64,000 nt of DNA from Pseudomonas chlororaphis (GTDB lineage Bacteria; Pseudomonadota; Gammaproteobacteria; Pseudomonadales; Pseudomonadaceae), in NCBI RefSeq assembly GCF_001921865.1, contig NZ_MSCT01000008.1:248001-312000 (forward strand). The letters are read 5' to 3'. The notes under the pieces were generated by a model. It saw only the letters and a list, made by a program, of their open reading frames with translations, was not told the DNA's origin and did not search any database. Both the position numbers and the translations under genes were made by a program. This document shows positions 46,612 to 55,225 of this stretch, piece after piece. How positions within the stretch are numbered: the stretch's first letter is position 1; every line of letters starts with the position of its first letter.

Positions 46612-47262
46612 TCAGCCGTCGATCTCCTCGACGAGTTCGTCCATGAAGCGCTTCAGGCGGGCGTGGCGCACCTGCGCCAGGTGCGCGCCGGTTCGGGTCC
46701 GAAAACCCTCGGCCAGGTGCAGCAGCTTGGTGTGGAAGTGGTCGAGGGTGAAGCGCGAGTCGTCGTAGTCGCGGTGTTGCGCGCGGGGGTCGCAGGCATC
46801 ATAGAGCGCACGATTGAGGCGGCCGCCGACATAGAAGGTCCGGGCCACGCCGACGGCGCCCAGGGCGTCGAGACGGTCGGCATCCTGCAGGATCCACGCT
46901 TCCAGGGTCGTGGGTTCGATGGCCGCGCTGAAGCTGTGGGCGGCGATGGCGTGGGCCACCGCGGCGACTCGCGCTTCGGGCCAGCCGAGCTGGCGCAACA
47001 GCGCCGAGGCTTTTTCCGCCGACAGGCGCGAGGCCTGGGCGCGCAGCGGCGAGTTCTTTTCCACGGCGACGCAATCGTGCAGCAAGGTGGCGGCCAGCAA
47101 TACGTGCAGGTCGCCGCCGTCTTCCTGGGCGATACGCCGCACATTGGCCCACACCCGTTGCAGGTGCGACAGGTCGTGGGCGCCATCGGCGACGGGGCCA
47201 AGCGCATGGGGCAGGAGGGTGGCGGCGAGATCGGACAGGGGAGCGAAGGCGTCGGCGGTCAT
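46612..47262 (-). CDS. HD-domain phosphohydrolase (YedJ-like, 216 aa)
   Basis: A metal-dependent phosphohydrolase of the HD family. H-x-N...LLAATLLHDCVAVEKNSP carries the HD pair at about residue 57, with a further His in HAIAAHSFSA and Asp in LQDADRLDALGAVG. The ATG at 47262 has no strong ribosome site; TTG at 47268 is the alternative. Similar to E. coli YedJ in size. Substrate unknown. Confidence 0.9.
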   Translation of the reverse strand: MTADAFAPLSDLAATLLPHALGPVADGAHDLSHLQRVWANVRRIAQEDGGDLHVLLAATLLHDCVAVEKNSPLRAQASRLSAEKASALLRQLGWPEARVAAVAHAIAAHSFSAAIEPTTLEAWILQDADRLDALGAVGVARTFYVGGRLNRALYDACDPRAQHRDYDDSRFTLDHFHTKLLHLAEGFRTRTGAHLAQVRHARLKRFMDELVEEIDG

Positions 47263-47298
47263 TTTCAAGCAACTATGCGAAGGCGAATAACGCGCTAC

Positions 47299-47399
47299 TG
47301 TAGCCGCTGCCGCAGGCTGCGATAAGGCCGAAGGCCTTCAGCGGTCCTAATATCCTGCGTCCCCTGCGAGGTCGATCGCAGCCTGCGGCAGCGGCTACA
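47299..47399. repeat. Perfect 25-bp inverted repeat pair (second REP family)
   Basis: TGTAGCCGCTGCCGCAGG... at 47299–47323 is repeated exactly in reverse complement at 47375–47399, with a 51-base spacer. It lies between the HD and GNAT genes. This sequence class is common between Pseudomonas genes and is distinct from the GGAGCGAGC family. Confidence 0.85.
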
Positions 47400-47526
47400 G
47401 GTATTGGTTGATCCCGACCTGGACGACACCCGCCGCGACGTCCGCGCGCATCGCTGTGAAATGCCCGTGCATGTCGTTCCCTTGTCGATCTACTATGGCC
47501 GCCTGCTTTCCCACCGAGACCCACCG

Positions 47527-48006
47527 ATGTCCGTCGATATCCGCCCCGCCGTGCCCAGCGATGCACCGCAAATCCTGGCCTTCATCACCGAGCTGGCCGA
47601 TTACGAGCGTGCTCGCCACGAGGTCATCGCTAGCGTCGCCGACATTGAGCGCAGCCTGTTCAGCGAGGGCGCCACGGCCCATGGCCTGATCTGCCTGCGC
47701 GACGGTGTGCCGATTGGTTTCGCGGTGTTTTTCTTCAGCTATTCCACTTGGCTGGGCAGCAATTGCCTGTACCTGGAAGACCTCTACATTACCCCTGAAC
47801 AACGCGGCGGCGGCGCCGGCAAACAGCTGCTGCGCCACCTGGCGCGGATCGCCTGCGACAACGGCTGCGGGCGCTTCGAGTGGAGCGTGCTGGAGTGGAA
47901 CGAGCCGGCGATCCAGTTCTACAAATCCCTGGGCGCCCAGCCGCAGGAAGAGTGGGTGAAGTACCGCATGGACGGCGACGTGCTGCGGGCTTTCGCCCAG
48001 GGCTGA
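47527..48006 (+). CDS. GNAT-family N-acetyltransferase (159 aa)
   Basis: A GCN5-related acetyltransferase. The acetyl-CoA loop (R/Q-x-x-G-x-G/A) is in YITPEQRGGGAGKQLL and LEWNEPAIQFYKSLGAQP closes the fold. Diamine acetyltransferases show the same ending, so a polyamine-like or amino substrate is possible. The ATG at 47527 starts the conserved SVDIRPAVPSD; upstream codons to 47404 lie in the repeat and are not coding. Confidence 0.92.
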   Translation: MSVDIRPAVPSDAPQILAFITELADYERARHEVIASVADIERSLFSEGATAHGLICLRDGVPIGFAVFFFSYSTWLGSNCLYLEDLYITPEQRGGGAGKQLLRHLARIACDNGCGRFEWSVLEWNEPAIQFYKSLGAQPQEEWVKYRMDGDVLRAFAQG

Positions 48007-48015
48007 TTGATCCGG

Positions 48016-48050
48016 CGCTCCTCTCCTGCAGGAGCGAGCGTGCTCGCGAT
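48016..48050. repeat. REP palindrome
   Basis: GCAGGAGCGAGCGTGCTCGCGAT is a Pseudomonas REP copy directly after the GNAT stop. GCGCTCCT upstream pairs with AGGAGCG. Confidence 0.8.
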
Positions 48051-48120
48051 AGCGATGCTGACACCCAACTCCATGCTCAAGGCAGCCCTCCGTTCAGGGC
48101 TGCCGCCGTTCGAGAAGGGC

Positions 48121-48384
48121 TCAGGCCTGCAGGCGCCAACCCATTACGTCCGGCAGATCGCAGCTGTCGCGCAACAGGATGGCGCTGGCGTTGGCCAGGT
48201 GTTGCAGGTCGGTGCTGGCGGCGTCTTTCATGTCGAGACGGGACAGGCTTTCCAGCAGTTGGGTGACGGCTGGCAGGCGGGCGGCGCTGTTGGCGTGGAG
48301 GACGTCGAGCGGGGTGGTTTTGTCGATCAGCAGGCAGGGGATGGTGCAGTCGATGCCGGTGAGGGGGATGTATTGCTTGTTCAT
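48121..48384 (-). CDS. Small DUF3077/DUF6124-like protein (87 aa)
   Basis: A small protein of a family seen mostly in Pseudomonas. It has a clear GGAGAG ribosome site before the ATG at 48384. The sequence ends in LRDSCDLPDVMGWRLQA and has a helical middle with SAARLPAVTQLLESLSRL. No enzyme motif, no signal peptide. It stands alone beside a repeat-rich stretch. Function unknown. Confidence 0.75.
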   Translation of the reverse strand: MNKQYIPLTGIDCTIPCLLIDKTTPLDVLHANSAARLPAVTQLLESLSRLDMKDAASTDLQHLANASAILLRDSCDLPDVMGWRLQA

Positions 48385-48741
48385 GGGTAACTCTCCGTGT
48401 TGATTGACGACGAAAGCTGCAAGCGTTGCTACTTGTCAGTTAGGTTTCCTGGTCGCCAAACCCGGTCGCCATGTGGGCGAGCGCGGACTATAGGACGTCA
48501 GTTCTGGAGCGGACAAGGCGAGGTTCTTTGCAAATTTTGTAGGAGCGGTTGGTGACGTTCGATTGCCCCGCGATGACTTGAGGGCCACGTCATCTTTTCT
48601 GGATCGGGTACATATCCGTTGCTGCGGTAACGACGGCTGGCGGTTTCGCCCTTACGGCGACTCACTTTTTTCAGACGCCAAAAAAGTAAGCAAAAACGCT
48701 TGCCCCCGCGTACGGCCCTCGCTGCGCTCGGGTTCCCTCCT

Positions 48742-48829
48742 TCCGGCATTCATCAGGGGGCATCGCCGCCGGCGATGTCCTCGACTGCGTCGAGGGGCGC
48801 TGCGCGCCAACCCCCTGATGAACGCCGGA
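48742..48829. repeat. Nested four-stem palindrome
   Basis: The outer arms (TCCGGC-A-TTCATCAGGGGG at 48742–48760 and its complement at 48811–48829) match at 18 of 19 positions. Between them stand three perfect hairpins head to tail: CATCGCC/GGCGATG (48761–48777), CCTCGAC/GTCGAGG (48779–48795) and GGCGC/GCGCC (48796–48808). The whole 88 bases can fold into a cross-like structure with almost no unpaired base. Confidence 0.85.
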
Positions 48830-48901
48830 ACGAAGCCTGCCGAAGGGGCAGGTAGATCAAGATCAAAAGCCAAGCGCGACCTACCGGTCGGCGCAGATTC
48901 C

Positions 48902-49010
48902 TGTAGCCGCTGCAGAGCCTGCGAGGCTGCGTACGGCCGCGTAGCGGACGCAAGGTCTTGAGATCGCTGGGGGGGCTTCGGTCCTATCGCAGCCTTCGAC
49001 GGCGGTTACA
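48902..49010. repeat. Diverged inverted repeat pair of the 47.3-kb family
   Basis: TGTAGCCGCTGC at 48902 and TATCGCAGCC...GGTTACA ending at 49010 are the worn arms of the same family as the perfect pair at 47299–47399. Confidence 0.65.
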
Positions 49011-49017
49011 GTGATTT

Positions 49018-49034
49018 ATCCCAAAATATGGGAT
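49018..49034. promoter_or_regulatory. Candidate operator of the sugar island
   Basis: An inverted repeat ATCCCA-N5-TGGGAT lies just upstream of the -35 box of the dgoK promoter. It could be the site for the IclR protein encoded at the end of the island; not shown. Confidence 0.35.
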
Positions 49035-49047
49035 TGTAATTTATATA

Positions 49048-49077
49048 TTGAGATTTATATTCCGCCAGGTTTATAGT
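49048..49077 (+). promoter_or_regulatory. Sigma-70 promoter before dgoK
   Basis: TTGAGA (49048–49053) and TATAGT (49072–49077) with an 18-base spacer match consensus at 5 of 6 each, in an A/T-rich stretch that stands out from its surroundings. The predicted start is about 49084, some 48 bases before the ATG. Confidence 0.65.
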
Positions 49078-49131
49078 CGCCGCCATCGGCTCTTACGCAC
49101 TCACTGCCAAAAACAACTCACAGGTGAAGCG

Positions 49132-50130
49132 ATGCAGGCGCAATTGATCGCGCTCGATTGGGGAACGACGTCCCTTCGTGCTTACAAACTCGCCGCGGGT
49201 GGGCGGGTGCTGGAACAGCGTTCGCTGAGCTCGGGGATCATGCAGTTGCCGAAGGCGGCGCGGCTGATTGCCGGCCGGCTGTGCGACGACGGTTTCGAAC
49301 TGGCCTTCGACGAGGCCTGCGGCGACTGGCTCGATGCCCAGCCCGATCTACCGGTAATTGCTTGCGGTATGGTCGGCAGCGCCCAGGGCTGGCGTGAGGC
49401 GGTCTACTGCGAGACGCCGGCGGATGTCGCCCGGCTCGGCGAGGCCATGGTGACCCTGCGCAGTCGGCGCGGGGTCGATGTCCATATCGTGCCCGGAGTG
49501 ATTCAGCGTTCGCCCTTGCCCAATGTGATGCGTGGCGAGGAAACCCAGGTCTTGGGCGCGCTGCCGCAATTGTCGGGCGGGGCAGGGGACGACCTGTTGA
49601 TCGGCCTGCCCGGCAGCCATTCGAAATGGGTACAAGTGGCCGACGGGCGCATCGTGCATTTCGACACCTTCATGACCGGCGAACTGTTCGCCGTGCTCAG
49701 CCAACACAGCATTCTCGGCCGTACCCAGGCGCGCGGCGCGGCATTCGATGCCGGTGCCTTCGACCGCGGCGTACGGGTGGCCTTGTCCGTCGAGGGCCAG
49801 ATCGGCCCGCTGTCGACCCTGTTCAGCGCCCGCAGCCTGGGCCTGACCGGCGAGTTGAGCGCCAGCGCCCAACCGGACTATCTGTCGGGGCTGTTGATCG
49901 GTCACGAACTCTCGGCCCTGGCCGCGGTGCAGCGGCGTCGCAACGGCAGCGACGCGCTGCCGCCGATCGTGCTGATCGGCAATGCCCAGCTCTGTGCCCG
50001 CTATAGCCGGGCGCTGTCGGCCTGCGGTTTTCCCCAGGCGATCCTGGCCGAGCAGGCCACCGAACGCGGTTTGTGGCACCTGGCCGAAGCGGCCGGGCTG
50101 CTGGCGCGCAGCCCTTGCGCTCACCCTTGA
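49132..50130 (+). CDS. dgoK: 2-dehydro-3-deoxygalactonokinase DgoK (332 aa)
   Basis: Phosphorylates 2-keto-3-deoxygalactonate with ATP. It has the actin/hexokinase-like start LIALDWGTTSLRAYKL, and DgoK features VIACGMVGSAQGW and DDLLIGLPGSHSKWVQV. The longer frame from 49048 crosses the promoter; AGGTGAAGCG precedes the ATG at 49132. It is the first gene of the sugar island, 13 bp before dgoA. Confidence 0.94.
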   Translation: MQAQLIALDWGTTSLRAYKLAAGGRVLEQRSLSSGIMQLPKAARLIAGRLCDDGFELAFDEACGDWLDAQPDLPVIACGMVGSAQGWREAVYCETPADVARLGEAMVTLRSRRGVDVHIVPGVIQRSPLPNVMRGEETQVLGALPQLSGGAGDDLLIGLPGSHSKWVQVADGRIVHFDTFMTGELFAVLSQHSILGRTQARGAAFDAGAFDRGVRVALSVEGQIGPLSTLFSARSLGLTGELSASAQPDYLSGLLIGHELSALAAVQRRRNGSDALPPIVLIGNAQLCARYSRALSACGFPQAILAEQATERGLWHLAEAAGLLARSPCAHP

Positions 50131-50143
50131 AAAGAGGTCCGAC

Positions 50144-50764
50144 ATGCTCAAGCAAGCACTGGCACACAACGGCTTGATCGCCATTCTCCGGGGGCTGCGC
50201 CCGCAGGAAGCGGCCGCCATTGGCGAGGCGTTGTATCAGGCGGGATTGCGCGTCATCGAGGTGCCGCTCAATTCTCCCCAACCCTATGAAAGCATCCGCA
50301 TCCTGCGCGACGCCTTGCCCGCCGATTGCCTGATCGGCGCCGGCACGGTGCTGACCGCGGAGCAGGTCGAACAGGTCAAGGCCGCGGGCGGCCAGGTGAT
50401 CGTCATGCCCCACAGCGACCCCAAGGTCTTGCGCGCCGCCAAGGCCGCCGGGCTGTACCTGTCGCCGGGGGTGGCCACGCCGACCGAGGCCTTTGCCGCG
50501 CTGGCCGAGGGCGCCGACGTGCTGAAGCTGTTCCCGGCCGAGCAGATGGGCCCGGCGGTGGTGAAAGCCTGGCTCGCGGTATTGCCGGCCGGCACCGTGC
50601 TGCTGCCGGTGGGCGGGATCACCCCGGACAACATGCGCGTGTTCGTCGAGGCCGGCGTGAAAGGTTTCGGGCTGGGCTCCGGATTGTTCAAGCCAGGGAT
50701 GAGCGCCGCTGCGGTGGCCACCCACGCCAAGGCCTACGTCGCGGCCTGGAATGCCCTGCGTTAA
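50144..50764 (+). CDS. dgoA: 2-dehydro-3-deoxy-6-phosphogalactonate aldolase DgoA (206 aa)
   Basis: Splits KDPGal into pyruvate and glyceraldehyde-3-phosphate. A class I aldolase of the KDPG/KHG family: IAILRGLRPQEA with the catalytic Glu nearby, the Schiff-base Lys in ADVLKLFPAEQMGP near residue 126, and LPVGGITPDNM. Ribosome site AAGAGGTC. Length fits E. coli DgoA (205). Confidence 0.95.
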   Translation: MLKQALAHNGLIAILRGLRPQEAAAIGEALYQAGLRVIEVPLNSPQPYESIRILRDALPADCLIGAGTVLTAEQVEQVKAAGGQVIVMPHSDPKVLRAAKAAGLYLSPGVATPTEAFAALAEGADVLKLFPAEQMGPAVVKAWLAVLPAGTVLLPVGGITPDNMRVFVEAGVKGFGLGSGLFKPGMSAAAVATHAKAYVAAWNALR

Positions 50765-50809
50765 GACTTCTGGCGCCCAGGCGCCGCATCCGACAAGAGA
50801 GATAACAAG

Positions 50810-51958
50810 ATGAAAATCACTAAGCTGACCACCTTCATCGTTCCGCCGCGCTGGTGCTTTCTCAAGGTCGAGACCGACCAGGGCGTCACCGGTTGGGGCG
50901 AGCCCGTGGTCGAAGGCCGCGCGCATACGGTCGCCGCGGCGGTGGAGGAACTGGCCGATTACCTGATCGGCAAGGACCCGCGCAATATCGAGGACATCTG
51001 GACCGTGCTCTACCGCGGCGGCTTCTACCGCGGCGGCGCGATCCACATGAGCGCCCTGGCCGGCATCGACCAGGCGCTGTGGGACATCAAGGGCAAGGCC
51101 CTGGGGGTGTCGGTCAGCGACCTTTTGGGTGGCCAGGTGCGCGACAAGATCCGCGTCTACTCGTGGATCGGCGGCGACCGTCCGGCCGACACCGCGCGCG
51201 CCGCCAAGGAGGCGGTGGCGCGGGGCTTTACCGCGGTGAAAATGAACGGTACCGAGGAACTGCAATTCCTCGACACCTTCGACAAGGTCGACCTGGCCCT
51301 GGCCAACGTCGCCGCCGTGCGCGATGCGGTTGGGCCCAACGTCGGCATCGGCGTCGACTTCCATGGCCGGGTGCACAAGCCCATGGCCAAGGTGCTGATG
51401 AAGGAACTCGACCCTTACAAGCTGATGTTTATCGAAGAACCGGTGCTCAGCGAAAACTACGAGGCGCTCAAGGAGCTGGCGCCGCTGACCAGCACCCCGA
51501 TCGCCCTGGGCGAGCGGCTGTTCTCGCGTTGGGATTTCAAGCGCGTGCTCAGCGAAGGCTACGTCGACATCATCCAGCCGGACGCCTCCCATGCCGGCGG
51601 CATCACCGAAACCCGCAAGATCGCCAACATGGCCGAAGCCTATGACGTGGCGCTGGCCCTGCATTGCCCGCTGGGGCCGATTGCCCTGGCCGCTTGCCTG
51701 CAACTGGACGCCGCCTGCTACAACGCCTTCATCCAGGAGCAGAGCCTGGGCATCCATTACAACGAAAGCAACGACCTGCTGGATTACCTCAAGGACCCGA
51801 ACGTCTTCGACTACCAGCAGGGCATGGTGAAGATTCCCAACGGCCCGGGCCTGGGCATTGAGATCAATGAGGACTACGTGATCGAGCGCGCGGCCGTTGG
51901 CCATCGCTGGCGCAACCCGATCTGGCGTCACGCCGACGGCAGCTTCGCCGAATGGTGA
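50810..51958 (+). CDS. dgoD: D-galactonate dehydratase DgoD (382 aa)
   Basis: Dehydrates D-galactonate to 2-keto-3-deoxygalactonate. An enolase-superfamily (mandelate racemase subgroup) enzyme of the same length as E. coli DgoD (382). Metal ligands and catalytic residues are in [11 protein letters not shown] (Asp, His), [11 protein letters not shown] (Glu) and [10 protein letters not shown] (Glu); the late His is in [27 protein letters not shown] precedes the ATG. A REP pair follows before the transporter gene. Confidence 0.96.
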   Translation: MKITKLTTFIVPPRWCFLKVETDQGVTGWGEPVVEGRAHTVAAAVEELADYLIGKDPRNIEDIWTVLYRGGFYRGGAIHMSALAGIDQALWDIKGKALGVSVSDLLGGQVRDKIRVYSWIGGDRPADTARAAKEAVARGFTAVKMNGTEELQFLDTFDKVDLALANVAAVRDAVGPNVGIGVDFHGRVHKPMAKVLMKELDPYKLMFIEEPVLSENYEALKELAPLTSTPIALGERLFSRWDFKRVLSEGYVDIIQPDASHAGGITETRKIANMAEAYDVALALHCPLGPIALAACLQLDAACYNAFIQEQSLGIHYNESNDLLDYLKDPNVFDYQQGMVKIPNGPGLGIEINEDYVIERAAVGHRWRNPIWRHADGSFAEW

Positions 51959-51979
51959 GTCGACTCACCCCGCCCTCCC

Positions 51980-52062
51980 TGTAGGAGCGAGCTTGCTCGC
52001 GATGAACGCTTCATCGTCGCGCTGAAGCAACCGCCGCTATCGCGAGCCAGCTCGCTCCTACA
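51980..52062. repeat. REP doublet in inverted order (REPIN)
   Basis: A REP copy (TGTAGGAGCGAGCTTGCTCG..., 51980–52003) and its near-exact reverse complement (52039–52062) with a 35-base spacer, between dgoD and the carrier gene. It may lower expression of downstream genes or protect the 3' end of dgoKAD. Confidence 0.9.
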
Positions 52063-52110
52063 GGTACAGGGATGCATTGCCTTCAATAATCATAAGAAGA
52101 GGCACCCTCC

Positions 52111-53457
52111 ATGCAACCGGAAACCTTCAGCGGACAGGCGTCGCTGGTCACGCCCAGCCGCAAGCGTTTTTTCATCATGGTGCTGTTGTTCATCACGGTG
52201 GTGATCAACTACCTGGACCGCAGCAACCTGTCGATCGCCGCGCCGGCGTTGACCCGCGACCTGGGCATCGACCCGATCCACGTCGGGCTGATTTTCTCCG
52301 CCTTCGGCTGGACCTACGCCGCCATGCAGATCCCCGGCGGCTGGCTGGTGGATCGGGTGCCGCCGCGCGTTCTCTATACGGCGGCGCTGCTGTTGTGGTC
52401 GCTGGCGACCGTGATGCTCGGTTTCGCCTCCAGCTTTATTGCGTTGTTCGTGCTGCGCATGGCGGTGGGCGCGCTGGAGGCGCCGGCCTACCCGATCAAC
52501 AGCCGTGTGGTGACCACCTGGTTTCCCGAGCGCGAGCGCGCCACGGCCATCGGTTTCTATACCTCGGGGCAGTTCGTCGGGCTGGCTTTCCTGACCCCGG
52601 TGCTGGCCTGGCTGCAACATGCCTTCGGCTGGCACATGGTGTTCGTCGTCACTGGCGCGGTGGGCATCCTGTGGGCGGCGATCTGGTACGCGGTGTATCG
52701 CGAACCGCGGGATTTCAAAGGCGCCAACCTGGCGGAAATCGAGCTGATCCGCGCGGGCGGCGGCCTGGTGGATATCCAGCGCGAGGCGACCCGGGCCAAG
52801 GCGCGTTTCAACTGGACGGACCTGGGCATCGTCCTCAGCAAGCGCAAGCTGTGGGGCATTTACCTGGGCCAGTTCTGCCTCAATTCGACCCTGTGGTTCT
52901 TCCTGACCTGGTTCCCCACCTACCTGGTGAAGTACCGCGGCATGGACTTCATCAAGTCCGGGCTGCTGGCGTCGCTGCCGTTCCTCGCGGCCTTCGTCGG
53001 CGTGTTGTGTTCCGGGTTTTTCTCCGACTGGCTGATCCGTCGCGGCGCCTCGGTGGGCTTTGCCCGCAAGCTGCCGATCATCGGCGGGCTGCTGATTTCC
53101 ACCGCGATCATCGGTGCCAACTTCGTCGAGTCGACGCCCTGGGTGATCGCCTTCCTGGCGCTGGCGTTCTTCGGCAACGGCCTGGCCTCGATCACCTGGT
53201 CGCTGGTCTCGACCCTGGCGCCGGCGCGGCTGCTGGGGCTGACCGGCGGGGTGTTCAACTTCATCGGCAACCTGTCGGCGATCGCCACGCCGATCGTCAT
53301 CGGCTTTCTGGCCAGCGGCGACTCCTTCGCCCCGGCCATTACCTACATCGCCGTGCTGGCGCTGGCGGGCGCGCTGTCCTACGTGCTGCTGGTGGGCAAG
53401 GTCGAGCGCATCGAACTGGCGGCAGAGGAGCAAGCACCATGCACTGGCAAGCGCTGA
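52111..53457 (+). CDS. MFS sugar-acid:proton symporter (DgoT/ExuT type, 448 aa)
   Basis: An anion:cation symporter-family MFS protein with twelve membrane segments. The first segment ends in VINYLDRSNLSIAAPAL, the ACS signature, and GGWLVDRVPPR is the loop 2–3 motif. Neighbours indicate D-galactonate or a related hexonate as substrate. It overlaps the lactonase gene by 19 bp. Confidence 0.9.
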   Translation: MQPETFSGQASLVTPSRKRFFIMVLLFITVVINYLDRSNLSIAAPALTRDLGIDPIHVGLIFSAFGWTYAAMQIPGGWLVDRVPPRVLYTAALLLWSLATVMLGFASSFIALFVLRMAVGALEAPAYPINSRVVTTWFPERERATAIGFYTSGQFVGLAFLTPVLAWLQHAFGWHMVFVVTGAVGILWAAIWYAVYREPRDFKGANLAEIELIRAGGGLVDIQREATRAKARFNWTDLGIVLSKRKLWGIYLGQFCLNSTLWFFLTWFPTYLVKYRGMDFIKSGLLASLPFLAAFVGVLCSGFFSDWLIRRGASVGFARKLPIIGGLLISTAIIGANFVESTPWVIAFLALAFFGNGLASITWSLVSTLAPARLLGLTGGVFNFIGNLSAIATPIVIGFLASGDSFAPAITYIAVLALAGALSYVLLVGKVERIELAAEEQAPCTGKR

Positions 53458-54317
53458 TCGACGAGCGCTTCAGGCTCGCGGAAGGGCCGTTCTGGGATGG
53501 CGCGACCCAGGCCTTGTATTGGGTGGACATTGCCGCGCGGCTGGCCTGTCGCCTGAGCCTTGGCCGTTATCAGTACTGGCGCCTGCCCGAAGCCGTGTCG
53601 GCGTTCATACCTTGTGAGTCGGGCGACGCCCTGGTGACCCTGGCCAGCGGCGTCTATCGCCTGGACCTGGATTCGCCGGCGCACGAGCCAAAGCTGCGCC
53701 TGTTCTGCGTGGCCGATCCGCTCGGCGGCAACCGGGCCAACGAGGCCCGCTGCGATGCGCAAGGGCGGCTATGGCTGGGCAGCATGCAGAACAACCTGGA
53801 CGAGCAGGGCGGCGACCTGCCCATCACCCGGCGCTCAGGCGGCCTGTTCCGGGTGGACCCCGATGCCCGGGTCACGCCGTTGCTGGAGGGGCAGGGCATC
53901 GTCAACACCTTGCTCTGGAACGCTTCGGGAGAGGAGTTGTATTGCGCGGACAGCCTGGACGGCCAGCTCTACGCCTATGCCGTGGCGCCCGACGGCCGCC
54001 TCGGCCCGCGCCGGGCATGGGCCCAACCCAGCCCCCGCGGCGTGCCGGACGGCTCGGCGATGGACAGCCAGGGCTACATCTGGAATGCGCGCTGGGACGG
54101 CCACTGCCTGATCCGTCATGCCCCCGACGGCAGTATCGACCGGGTGATCGAGCTGCCGGTCCGGTATCCCACCAGCTGCGTGTTTGGCGGCCCGGACCTG
54201 CGCACCCTCTACGTCACCAGCGCGCGGGGCGCCCACGGTGGAGAAGCGCTGGACGGTGCGTTACTGATGGCCCGGGTCGAGCTGGCGGGGTTGCCCTGCC
54301 AGCGTTTCGCGGGTTGA
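53439..54317 (+). CDS. SMP-30/gluconolactonase-family lactonase (292 aa)
   Basis: A six-bladed propeller lactonase. Metal-binding residues are expected at the Glu in RFRLAEGPFWDG, at the Asn in GGNRANEARCDAQGRLW and the Asp in NTLLWNASGEELYCADS and PDGSAMDSQGYIWNARW. In this context it opens galactono-1,4- or 1,5-lactone to galactonate. The start inside the transporter end suggests coupling. Confidence 0.92.
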   Translation: MHWQALIDERFRLAEGPFWDGATQALYWVDIAARLACRLSLGRYQYWRLPEAVSAFIPCESGDALVTLASGVYRLDLDSPAHEPKLRLFCVADPLGGNRANEARCDAQGRLWLGSMQNNLDEQGGDLPITRRSGGLFRVDPDARVTPLLEGQGIVNTLLWNASGEELYCADSLDGQLYAYAVAPDGRLGPRRAWAQPSPRGVPDGSAMDSQGYIWNARWDGHCLIRHAPDGSIDRVIELPVRYPTSCVFGGPDLRTLYVTSARGAHGGEALDGALLMARVELAGLPCQRFAG

Positions 54318-54345
54318 AACCTTACTGATTGCAGGAGTCTGTGCA

Positions 54346-55164
54346 ATGGCTGAAACACTGTCGTTACCCGAGGTCCCGGAACCCACGTACGGCGACCGTC
54401 TGCAAGGCAAAGTGGTGATCGTCACCGGCGCCGCCCAGGGCATTGGCGAGGCGATCGTCGCTTGCTTCCAGGCCCAGCAGGCGCGGCTGGTGATCGCCGA
54501 TATCCAGGGCGAAAAGGTCGAGCGGGTGGCGGCGCGCTGGCGCGAGCGCGGCGCCCAGGTGCATGCCCAGGCGCTGGACATCACGTCCCGGGAGCAATGG
54601 CGCGCGGTGGTGGAACTGGCCATCGAGCGTTTCGGCCGGGTCGATGTGCTGGTCAATTGCGCCGGGGTGAATGTGTTCCGCGACCCGCTGCACATGAGCG
54701 ACGAAGACTGGCGCCGCTGCTTCGCCATCGACCTCGACGGCGCCTGGTTCGGCTGCCGCGAGGTGCTGCCGCACATGATCGGGCAGGGCATCGGCAACAT
54801 CATCAATATCGCCTCGACCCATTCCAGCCACATCATCCCCGGCTGCTTTCCCTACCCGGTGGCCAAGCACGGCCTGCTCGGGCTGACCCGGGCGCTGGGC
54901 ATCGAATACGCGCCCCAGGGCATCCGCGTGAATGCCATCGCCCCGGGCTACATCGAGACCCAGCTCAACGTCGATTACTGGAACGGTTTCGACGACCCCC
55001 ACGCCGAGCGCCAGCGGGCGCTCGACCTGCATCCGCCGCGGCGCATCGGCCAGCCGGTCGAGGTGGCGATGACCGCGCTGTTCCTCGCCACCGACGAGGC
55101 GCCTTTCATCAATGCCGCCTGCCTGATGATCGATGGCGGGCGCTCGGTGCTGTACCACGACTGA
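54346..55164 (+). CDS. SDR-family sugar 1-dehydrogenase (272 aa)
   Basis: A short-chain dehydrogenase. Cofactor motif TGAAQGIGEA, an acidic residue after strand 2 (VIADIQGE) that favours NAD, NCAGVN, and active-site Ser/Tyr/Lys in IASTHSS...YPVAKHG. The operon position between lactonase and AraFGH transporter makes D-galactose (possibly also L-arabinose or D-fucose) dehydrogenase the likely role. It ends 62 bp before the binding-protein gene. Confidence 0.88.
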   Translation: MAETLSLPEVPEPTYGDRLQGKVVIVTGAAQGIGEAIVACFQAQQARLVIADIQGEKVERVAARWRERGAQVHAQALDITSREQWRAVVELAIERFGRVDVLVNCAGVNVFRDPLHMSDEDWRRCFAIDLDGAWFGCREVLPHMIGQGIGNIINIASTHSSHIIPGCFPYPVAKHGLLGLTRALGIEYAPQGIRVNAIAPGYIETQLNVDYWNGFDDPHAERQRALDLHPPRRIGQPVEVAMTALFLATDEAPFINAACLMIDGGRSVLYHD

Positions 55165-55185
55165 CCCCGACCCCTCGGGACGCTG

Positions 55186-55206
55186 TTTCGTACGTAACGA
55201 TCGAAA
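55186..55206. promoter_or_regulatory. Palindromic motif before araF-like gene
   Basis: TTTCG-TACGTA-...-CGAAA forms an inverted repeat, with TACGTA itself a palindrome. TTTCGTAC recurs at 59959 before the IclR gene, so it could be a shared regulator site. Confidence 0.35.
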
Positions 55207-55225
55207 AACAACAAGAGGGTTACTT

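Larger units (their letters stand above)
48385..49047. other. Gene-poor stretch rich in palindromic repeats
   Basis: About 660 bases without a credible gene. From left to right it holds a REP fragment (48538), a hairpin ACTTTTTT / AAAAAAGT (48664–48687), a four-stem nested palindrome (48742–48829), and a worn copy of the 25-bp inverted repeat family (48902–49010). Short open frames over it (83 and 132 codons) have no ribosome sites and only follow the repeats. Confidence 0.75.

Noticed and set aside
47404..47526. N-terminal extension of the GNAT protein
   Set aside because: The extension begins inside the repeat arm and has no ribosome site; the conserved domain starts at 47527.
48498..48961. 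Short open frames (83 and 132 codons) in the repeat-rich stretch
   Set aside because: They run through palindromes, lack ribosome sites, and the YVPDPEK-like peptide recurs as a by-product of an intergenic repeat in Pseudomonas.
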